Positions 44,671 to 50,304 of a stretch of DNA of 50,304 bases are shown here, piece after piece. The number at the start of each line of letters is the position of its first letter. Positions within the stretch are counted from its first letter, which is position 1. Position numbers and translations under genes: made by a program. Under the pieces are notes generated by a model. That model had not been told where the DNA came from. It ran no database searches and saw only the letters and a list, made by a program, of their open reading frames with translations. This stretch comes from Phycisphaerales bacterium (GTDB lineage: Bacteria > Planctomycetota > Phycisphaerae > Sedimentisphaerales > Anaerobacaceae), in assembly GCA_020352215.1 (NCBI GenBank), contig CP070675.1:5179066-5229369 (forward strand), read 5' to 3'.

Positions 44671-46122
44671 TCAAAACTGCAAGTAGATAAACGCTTGCTC
44701 ACCTGATGGTGCAAAAACCGAAAGGTAGAGAATCATCAAAACAACCATTGCTATGCGCACCGGCACGAATTGGAGAATCAGTTTGACCCTCGACTCGTAC
44801 ACGAATTGATAGAGCCATATGAGAAGTACGAAAACCAAGGCCAACAAGGGGCAATACGGATTCATAAAGCCGGCGCTAAAAATCCTCACAATAATTGTCC
44901 ACGCGTCGCCGATACTCCCGGCTCGGAAGAAAATCCATGCAAAAGTGACGAAGCCGAAAACGAGCAGCTGTTTCAGAAGTCTCGGCACCTTCTCTCTGTA
45001 AAATGAGGTTCTTTCCATCTCCCGCGTCAAAACCCGGCCGAGGGCATGAACCGCGCCCCAGATTACAAAGGTCCAGGCAGCACCATGCCACAGTCCCGAA
45101 ATCACCATCGTTAGAAACATGTTCCTGTATGTGTTGAACGTCCCTCTGCGATTTCCACCCAGTGGTATATACACGTAGTCCTTGAACCAGGAAGAGAGAC
45201 TGATATGCCATCTCGACCAGAATTCCCCCAGGCTGGACGCCAGGTAGGGGTTGTTGAAATTGAGCATCAATCGCAGGCCCATCATCCGAGCCACGCCGCG
45301 AGCCATATCCGTGTATCCGCTAAAATCAAAATAGATTTGCCATGAAAATAGAAACGTGGCAAGGATTAGCGCAGGTGATTGAAATTGGTCGGGGGCATCG
45401 TAAACCTGCTTGACATATAGGGCCAGATAATCCGCCAAGGCGACTTTCTTGAAGAATCCCACGACGAAAAGCGAAAGCCCGTCGGTGATATCTTGTTTGG
45501 ATATCTTAGCCGGTGTGTGCATCTGGGGCAGCAGGTTCTTCGCTCTTTCTATCGGCCCGGCTAATAGACGCGGGAACAGAGAAACGAAAGCAGCGTATGC
45601 GACGAAGCTTTTCTCTCTTTCGATGTTGCCGCGATAGAAATCAATCGTATAGCTCATGGACTGGAAGATGTAGAACGATATGCCGACGGGCAGCAGGAAC
45701 GTCAGCGGCGGCAGACTGTAGGCGAGTCCCAACTGCGACAGCAGGGCGTTGATGCTGTCGCTGACAAACGCCAGGTTTGGATAAGGTATCTCGTGGGCCA
45801 GTCCCAGCCGGGCGCCGAGGGCGTTGAGGCTGTCGATCACAAAGGCGCCGTACTTGAAGAAGCCCAGCAGCGCGATGTTGTTGACGATGCTGATAGAAAG
45901 CAGTATCTTCCTGCGGCCCCACCTTTCCATCATTACGACCACGAGGTAATCGAGCACGGTGGAGTACAGGATCAGAACCGGGTACAGGGGATGGAAGCAG
46001 GCGTAGAAGAAATATGACGAAGCCAGGAGCCAGCCAAGCCGGAATCTGGTCCCTTTCAGGGCCAGGTAGGCCGGGTATACGGCCAAGAAGAACAACAAGA
46101 ACGCCCAAGTATGAAATAGCAT
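44671..46122 (-). CDS. MBOAT-family O-acyltransferase (AlgI-like)
   Basis: A 483-residue polytopic membrane protein with about ten hydrophobic segments. Characteristic blocks: LPVGISFYIFQSMSYTIDFYRG, FPRLLAGPI, IYFDFSGYTDMARG, and ISGLWHGAAW with the invariant catalytic His346 (a second His at 306). AlgI-type MBOATs move acyl groups from cytoplasmic acyl-CoA across the membrane to an SGNH partner. The downstream gene encodes such a partner. Residues 94-118 and 119-142 are a near repeat (IDSLNALGARLGLA and SDSINALLSQLGLA), a local duplication absent from typical members. It starts 11 bases after the FGE-HDAC fusion gene. Confidence 0.85.
   Translation of the reverse strand: MLFHTWAFLLFFLAVYPAYLALKGTRFRLGWLLASSYFFYACFHPLYPVLILYSTVLDYLVVVMMERWGRRKILLSISIVNNIALLGFFKYGAFVIDSLNALGARLGLAHEIPYPNLAFVSDSINALLSQLGLAYSLPPLTFLLPVGISFYIFQSMSYTIDFYRGNIEREKSFVAYAAFVSLFPRLLAGPIERAKNLLPQMHTPAKISKQDITDGLSLFVVGFFKKVALADYLALYVKQVYDAPDQFQSPALILATFLFSWQIYFDFSGYTDMARGVARMMGLRLMLNFNNPYLASSLGEFWSRWHISLSSWFKDYVYIPLGGNRRGTFNTYRNMFLTMVISGLWHGAAWTFVIWGAVHALGRVLTREMERTSFYREKVPRLLKQLLVFGFVTFAWIFFRAGSIGDAWTIIVRIFSAGFMNPYCPLLALVFVLLIWLYQFVYESRVKLILQFVPVRIAMVVLMILYLSVFAPSGEQAFIYLQF
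45697..45843 (-). repeat. Tandem in-frame duplication inside the MBOAT gene
   Basis: Two units of about 72-75 bases encode FVIDSLNALGARLGLA and FVSDSINALLSQLGLA, each followed by a short Pro-containing linker. The duplication extends a loop between two membrane segments. Confidence 0.6.
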
Positions 46123-46133
46123 TTGCCGTCCTT

Positions 46134-47972
46134 CTACCCCATCAAGACGCGGATATGAGCTTCCACTGAGGCGGCCAGTCCTTCCAGACCGTAGCCCCCC
46201 TCAAGAACGGATACGAGCCGGCCCTCGCAGCATTTTTCAGCTATCGCTTTGACGATTCGCGTCAATTCGGCGAATCCGTGTTCAGTGACTCTCATGCCCC
46301 CAAGGAGATCATCTTTGTGTGCATCGAATCCCGCGGAGACGAGAACAAAATCCGGAGAGAATGCGAGAGCAGCAGGCTCGAGTTTCTCTCTGAATACCCG
46401 CAGATAATCGCCGTCGCCGGAGCCGGCCGGCAAGGGCATGTTGATGTTCTTGTTCAAACCCTCTCCGTCGCCTTTCTCTTGCTCGCTTCCGCTGCCCGGG
46501 TAGAAGGGATATTGGTGAACGCTGAAGTACAGAACGTTGGGATCATCGTAGAACTCAGCCTGTGTCCCATTTCCGTGATGCACGTCCCAGTCCACGATGA
46601 GTATCTTTGACAGATTCCACTTCTTCCGAATGTAGCGAGCGCCGATCGCCACGTTGTTGAAGATGCAGAAACCCATTGCTCGGTCCTCCATGGCATGGTG
46701 CCCCGGAGGGCGGACAGCACAGAAGGCGTTCGTGATTTTCCCTTCCATGACGGCATCGACGGCACCAAGCACACCGCCCGCAGCGAGCAATGCCACCTCG
46801 TATGATCTGGCCGATATCGGCACGTCCAGCGAGTCGAGATACCCTGCGTTCGTGTCACAGCTTTGTCTTACTCGCTCGACGTATTCTCTTGTATGGACGG
46901 CGATGAGCCACTCTTCAGAGGCCGGTGATGGGCCAAGCTTTTGCAGCCCAGCGTACACATTACTGTTCTTGAGTCTGTCGAGGATCGCGACGAGCCTTTG
47001 GGGTGCTTCCGGATGGCCCGGCGTCGTTTTGTGGTCCAAATAGGCGTCATCGTAGACGAATCCGGTTCTGCTGTTCGTGCCGGCCGGATTGTTGCCGGCT
47101 GGATTCGGTTCGGTAGACATGCGGTCCGGTTCCTTTCTCACACAGCGAAAGCCATAGATATCATACCCGAAGCAGACATCTGTGTAGCCAGGATCTTCAT
47201 TATAACGGTAAGATGACCGGCAGCTCGCGGCACTCGAGTTCCATGCGCCACCCCGCACAACTTTGTTGTCGCCGGTCTTTGGCCCTTTCGGGTCTTCTTT
47301 GGGGCTCTGCTGATAATAATCTACTTGGTAAAAGTCATTACACCATTCCCAGACGTTGCCGTGCATATCGCACAATCCCCACGGATTGGGCGCTTTCTGG
47401 CCCACCGGTTGGGGCCGTCCGTGGGAGTTATCTTCAAACCAGGCGTGGCGTTTCAATTCCAGTTCGTTACGCCCGAAAGAATAGCCTGTTTCGGTTCCTG
47501 CCCGACAGGCATATTCCCACTCCGCTTCCGTTGGCAGCCTGTATCCGTTTGTTTTGAAATCGCATTCCCAGGTTTCCAAATCATAGCAAGGCTGAAGTCC
47601 CTCCAAGCGGGAACGAGCATTGCAGTATCTTACCGCATCAGACCAGCGTATCTGCTCGACAGGATTCTTCGTTCCTTTCCAGCGCGAGGGGTTATTCCCC
47701 ATGACCTTCTGATATTCCTCTTGAGTTACCGGATATTTGTCAATGTAAAACGAGCTTACATGAACCTCGTGAGGTTTTTCATCTATCTGGCCTTTCGCAT
47801 CTCCCATCATAAACCGGCCGCCCGGAACCAGAACCATCTCTATTCCGGATTTGGTCTTTATCTCGCTTGGAGCATCGCTCGAACCACCGCTCGGAGCATC
47901 GCTGCCACAGCCTTGAAGCAGAACTGCAGTTCCAGACAATAGCAATGCCGCTCTAATACACTGCTTCATCAT
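46134..47972 (-). CDS. Lipoprotein SUMF1/FGE-like domain fused to a histone-deacetylase-family domain
   Basis: A 612-residue protein. A lipoprotein signal ends in LLQGC (Cys22). A SUMF1/FGE-like domain spans about 45-280: MVLVPGGRFMMGD, NGYRLPTEAEWEYACRAGT, CDMHGNVWEWCND, VVRGGAWNSSAASCRSSYR, GFRCVRK. It lacks the CxxxxC pair of genuine FGE. From about 303 a complete HDAC/acetoin-utilisation-type deacetylase domain follows. It has RPPGHHAMED (His425, His426), DWDVHHGNGT (Asp463, His465), SAGFDAHKDD (Asp550) and EGGYGLEGLA (Tyr594), with all Zn and catalytic residues intact. An internal ATG at 47120, with AAAGGA upstream, could separately start the deacetylase. It is followed by the MBOAT gene 11 bases later. 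Confidence 0.85.
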   Translation of the reverse strand: MMKQCIRAALLLSGTAVLLQGCGSDAPSGGSSDAPSEIKTKSGIEMVLVPGGRFMMGDAKGQIDEKPHEVHVSSFYIDKYPVTQEEYQKVMGNNPSRWKGTKNPVEQIRWSDAVRYCNARSRLEGLQPCYDLETWECDFKTNGYRLPTEAEWEYACRAGTETGYSFGRNELELKRHAWFEDNSHGRPQPVGQKAPNPWGLCDMHGNVWEWCNDFYQVDYYQQSPKEDPKGPKTGDNKVVRGGAWNSSAASCRSSYRYNEDPGYTDVCFGYDIYGFRCVRKEPDRMSTEPNPAGNNPAGTNSRTGFVYDDAYLDHKTTPGHPEAPQRLVAILDRLKNSNVYAGLQKLGPSPASEEWLIAVHTREYVERVRQSCDTNAGYLDSLDVPISARSYEVALLAAGGVLGAVDAVMEGKITNAFCAVRPPGHHAMEDRAMGFCIFNNVAIGARYIRKKWNLSKILIVDWDVHHGNGTQAEFYDDPNVLYFSVHQYPFYPGSGSEQEKGDGEGLNKNINMPLPAGSGDGDYLRVFREKLEPAALAFSPDFVLVSAGFDAHKDDLLGGMRVTEHGFAELTRIVKAIAEKCCEGRLVSVLEGGYGLEGLAASVEAHIRVLMG

Positions 47973-48014
47973 CTTCGCTTTCTGACTTGCACTCTGCGGC
48001 CAGGTGACCCGCGC

Positions 48015-49865
48015 TCAATAGCCGGCCCATATTTCATATCCGTCTGGATTTCTGAGGCATTTCCTGCAACGCCTTCTGATCTCTTCTGCCACTCCAACCG
48101 CGCGCGGTTGATTCACGCAACGATAGCCCGCCTCTTGAGACAATCTCCTGGTGATGCTGTGACACTTGCCAACAAGGTAGTCCTGAGCACCTCCCATTTC
48201 TCTCCATTTGGCCCCGAGGTCCGAACAGGCGCGCAGGTTCTTTGGGTCTCTCTTTTCGGTAAGGGCTTTTGTCTTTCGAGCCAACTGATCGGCATATTCC
48301 AGGGTCTTTATATTGTCCCTCTGCCCACTATATTCCCGGAGTAGCTGCTGTGTGATTGTCTCCATATTATCAAGAAATGGTTTCAGGTCAGGATTGGACT
48401 TGCTGGTCAGATGTAGAAACTTGATCATATCACGAGCAAAGTCTTGGTATTCGTCAATCCTCTCCATATGCCGGGTGACGAAGTATACCATGTCACCTAC
48501 AGCCCCCTCCACATACTCTTTCTTCTCTACCTCTTTGCCTTCCTTAAAGACCGCCTCTATTGCCGCCGTGCACCCGCAGGTAGCGGCACGACGAATACCT
48601 ACACTCCCCCTTCTATGATGTGTGCGCAGCGTGCGGCCGGCAAGGTCGAGTATTGCATTAGAAGCCTCCCTGCCCAGCGTCTCCTTCATGATGTCAACCG
48701 GAGAAGAAACCGAGACAGGAGTGTCCTGTCGCTCCAGAAAATATATGAGAGAATCTCCCTCGGGAGGTATCTTCTTACTAAGATGGTAGCAGGCACTATC
48801 GCCCTCAAACCAAACGGGGTACACAAAGGCGCCTGTTACGGCCCGCCAGATTCTTTTCTGTTTGGATTCTCCAAACTTGAAAGTGGTCTTCACCCCTGCT
48901 TCGCCTAATTGGGTTACCCACTTTGCAGGGAAGGGCCTTTTCCAATTGATAGCGACGTCCTTCTCCAGATACGAAGGTTTCAACTCTTCTTTATGCCATA
49001 TGCCCGGGGCATCCAATATGGCCAGATAGAGACTTCTTCCGTCATTTTGGAAATCAACGGATCTGATGAGGCGAGACTCTTGTCCCTTATTATCCAGGAT
49101 AAGCCTCATTTCCTGCTTTCCTTGCGGCCAGGTGATAACCAACATGCTGCTCTCGCCCTGGAGCAATCCCAAGAAAAGGTTTTCCGAAGGGACATGAAGG
49201 ACCTCGGCCGAGGGATATTGTCCGGGATCCAATACGAGATCGTCACCGATGAAATCGGGCACCACGGCATACTCGACCGGACTTGACAGAGCTATCCCCT
49301 TCATGTTCTCGGCAGGCCTAATCTCGATGATCCGCTTTCTGTCGAACGAGAAAACGGCAGATAATGTCTCCGGCCCGTTCTCAGAAGAAAAAGAAACGTC
49401 CAAGGTCGCTTCGTCGCCCGTATTCTGCAATATCTTACAGTCAGTAATCTTTGCCGACGTTGCCTTTAGTTGAAGGGGAATGAATTGTATCCTCTTCTTT
49501 TCCGAATCTGTTTTGGAGTAGGCAATTACCTTTCCTGTCTTTGACCGGAAGACGGCGGTCAAGTATTGGTTTTCTACGACCACATCTCCTTTGAAGGAGT
49601 ATTCTCTGCCATAGTAACCCGGATCCGCCATAGCAGCGGCCGGGTCGTCTTCAAGCAAAAGGAAGTTGCGGGGAACAAGTCTCCATTGGCTTCTATTACG
49701 GAGATCACTGCTGTCGACAAGAGGTGACTGTGTGTCCCAGACCTGCGTATTTAGCGTCTTTTCGTGTCTTTGGGCCGTCACCAGTCCTGGGCTTGTCAAA
49801 AGCAGGAGAATCAACCCCAGTCTACGTATGGGCGACCTACAGCTTGCGCTTTGATCAAACGTCAT
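48015..49865 (-). CDS. Secreted protein of unknown function with predicted beta-rich N-part and helical C-part
   Basis: About 616 residues from the ATG at 49865, with AGGAAG before it and a signal peptide (LGLILLLLTSPGLVTAQ). The N-terminal 350 residues alternate strands and include GREYSFKGDVVVENQYLTAVF, FSFDRKRIIEIRPAEN and ENLFLGLLQGESSMLVITWP, like large beta-sandwich domains of polysaccharide-acting enzymes. The C-terminal 200 residues are helical with a conserved-looking ATCGCTAAIEAVFKEGK. No family is recognised. It lies between two SUMF1-like genes (gaps of 42 and 50 bases) on one strand, so a role with them is likely. Confidence 0.65.
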   Translation of the reverse strand: MTFDQSASCRSPIRRLGLILLLLTSPGLVTAQRHEKTLNTQVWDTQSPLVDSSDLRNRSQWRLVPRNFLLLEDDPAAAMADPGYYGREYSFKGDVVVENQYLTAVFRSKTGKVIAYSKTDSEKKRIQFIPLQLKATSAKITDCKILQNTGDEATLDVSFSSENGPETLSAVFSFDRKRIIEIRPAENMKGIALSSPVEYAVVPDFIGDDLVLDPGQYPSAEVLHVPSENLFLGLLQGESSMLVITWPQGKQEMRLILDNKGQESRLIRSVDFQNDGRSLYLAILDAPGIWHKEELKPSYLEKDVAINWKRPFPAKWVTQLGEAGVKTTFKFGESKQKRIWRAVTGAFVYPVWFEGDSACYHLSKKIPPEGDSLIYFLERQDTPVSVSSPVDIMKETLGREASNAILDLAGRTLRTHHRRGSVGIRRAATCGCTAAIEAVFKEGKEVEKKEYVEGAVGDMVYFVTRHMERIDEYQDFARDMIKFLHLTSKSNPDLKPFLDNMETITQQLLREYSGQRDNIKTLEYADQLARKTKALTEKRDPKNLRACSDLGAKWREMGGAQDYLVGKCHSITRRLSQEAGYRCVNQPRAVGVAEEIRRRCRKCLRNPDGYEIWAGY

Positions 49866-49915
49866 AAATATCTTCCTACCAAGTACATGATGCACGTGTG
49901 TCACGGTCGGGGCGG

Positions 49916-50304
49916 TTAGGGCGCGTTTCTCACGCAGCGAAAGCCGATAGCATCGCTGGCAAGACACGTGTCGTTTATGGACGGATCACTCGCACGATAG
50001 GCCGACCTGCAACTGCCGGCGCTGGAATTCCATGCGCCGCCCCGAAGGACTCTTTCCTGGCCCTTGTGCGGTCCCTTTGGATCGCGCTCCGGGCTTTGCT
50101 TGTAGTAGTCCTCGGAATACCAGTCATTACACCATTCCGTGACATTGCCGTGCATGTCGTAGAGCCCCCATAAGTTGGGTTTTTTCTGTCCGACGAGATG
50201 TGTCTTCTTGGATGAGTTCTCGACAAACCATGCGTAGAGTTTTAGCTGCTGTGCGCTTTTGCCGAAGCCGTAATCGGTTTTTGACCCCGCGCGACAAGCG
50301 TACT
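49916..50304 (-). CDS. SUMF1/FGE-like protein, cut by the right window edge
   Basis: The frame is open at the right edge and ends at 49916. It shows YACRAGSKTDYGFG, PNLWGLYDMHGNVTEWCNDWY, VLRGGAWNSSAGSCRSAYR and GFRCVRNAP at the end, matching the SUMF1-like part of the fusion protein at 46134-47972. As there, the paired active-site Cys of true formylglycine-generating enzyme is missing. Such SUMF1-fold proteins may bind sugars or metals instead. Its N-terminus, including any lipobox, lies outside the window. The unknown secreted gene follows after 50 bases. Confidence 0.8.
   Translation of the reverse strand, partial: YACRAGSKTDYGFGKSAQQLKLYAWFVENSSKKTHLVGQKKPNLWGLYDMHGNVTEWCNDWYSEDYYKQSPERDPKGPHKGQERVLRGGAWNSSAGSCRSAYRASDPSINDTCLASDAIGFRCVRNAP

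Noticed and set aside
1..50304. tRNA, rRNA, CRISPR array, transposase, integrase, phage gene, known riboswitch
   Set aside because: None found by eye on either strand. A covariance-model search would be needed to exclude small RNAs.

Overview
The window looks like a chromosomal segment of a Planctomycetota bacterium, most likely of the Phycisphaerae/Sedimentisphaerales type. This is an inference from gene content. The signs are Tat-exported sugar-enzyme-like proteins, a Cys-type sulfatase, LamG and PA14 modular secreted proteins with a dockerin-like tail, a PEP-CTERM-like surface protein, PQQ-propeller and SUMF1/FGE-like lipoproteins, and mid-to-high GC. Rubrerythrin and a rubredoxin-linked oxidoreductase suggest an anaerobe or microaerophile. 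I saw no tRNA, rRNA, CRISPR array, transposase, integrase or phage gene. The right end is cut inside a gene and the left end holds only a gene tail.

Layout. 1-3.3 kb (+): tail of a polysaccharide-deacetylase-like gene, a Tat-exported L-fucose-isomerase-like protein and an alpha/beta-hydrolase lipoprotein. 3.3-7.1 kb (-): amidohydrolase then GH36 alpha-galactosidase, followed by an orphan 3' gene remnant. 7.3-11.7 kb (+): a small HEAT-repeat gene with an apparent frame break and a 925-residue LamG/PA14/dockerin-like protein. 11.8-16.1 kb (-): GntR regulator plus slipin, then a nucleoside-hydrolase-like gene with a second isomerase-like paralogue. 16.4-22.3 kb (+): metallo-beta-lactamase-fold protein, PQQ propeller, a decayed gene, a small ORF and the third isomerase-like paralogue. 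22.4-24.5 kb (-): rubrerythrin and a double-rubredoxin NAD(P)H oxidoreductase. 24.9-32.0 kb (-): ChbG/YdjC deacetylase, hflK, hflC, a small membrane protein, a GH172/DUF2961 enzyme, a LamG PEP-CTERM-like protein, and a frameshifted partial copy of the GH172 gene. 32.5-34.1 kb (+): an exported phosphodiesterase/phosphatase fused to a methyltransferase. 34.3-41.7 kb (-): a sugar-nucleotidyltransferase-like gene, an acyl carrier protein, an HMGL-family synthase, an M14 peptidase and a sulfatase. 42.1-43.5 kb (+): a parallel beta-helix protein. 43.5-50.3 kb (-): two SUMF1-like genes (one fused to a histone-deacetylase-family domain), an unknown secreted protein, an MBOAT acyltransferase and a membrane-anchored SGNH protein.

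How the genes fit together. Much of the window can be read as extracytoplasmic carbohydrate processing: galactosidase, GH172, sulfatase, deacetylases, beta-helix protein and carbohydrate-binding modules. Export goes by Sec, Tat and lipoprotein routes, with membrane-quality-control SPFH proteins nearby. The most unusual pieces are three. The first is the 43.5-50.3 kb cluster, which pairs MBOAT/SGNH acylation genes with a deacetylase-fold enzyme fused to a lipoprotein SUMF1 domain. The second is the exported phosphatase-methyltransferase fusion. The third is the nucleotidyltransferase/ACP/HMGL operon with its own clear promoter. There are also several traces of gene decay and local duplication.
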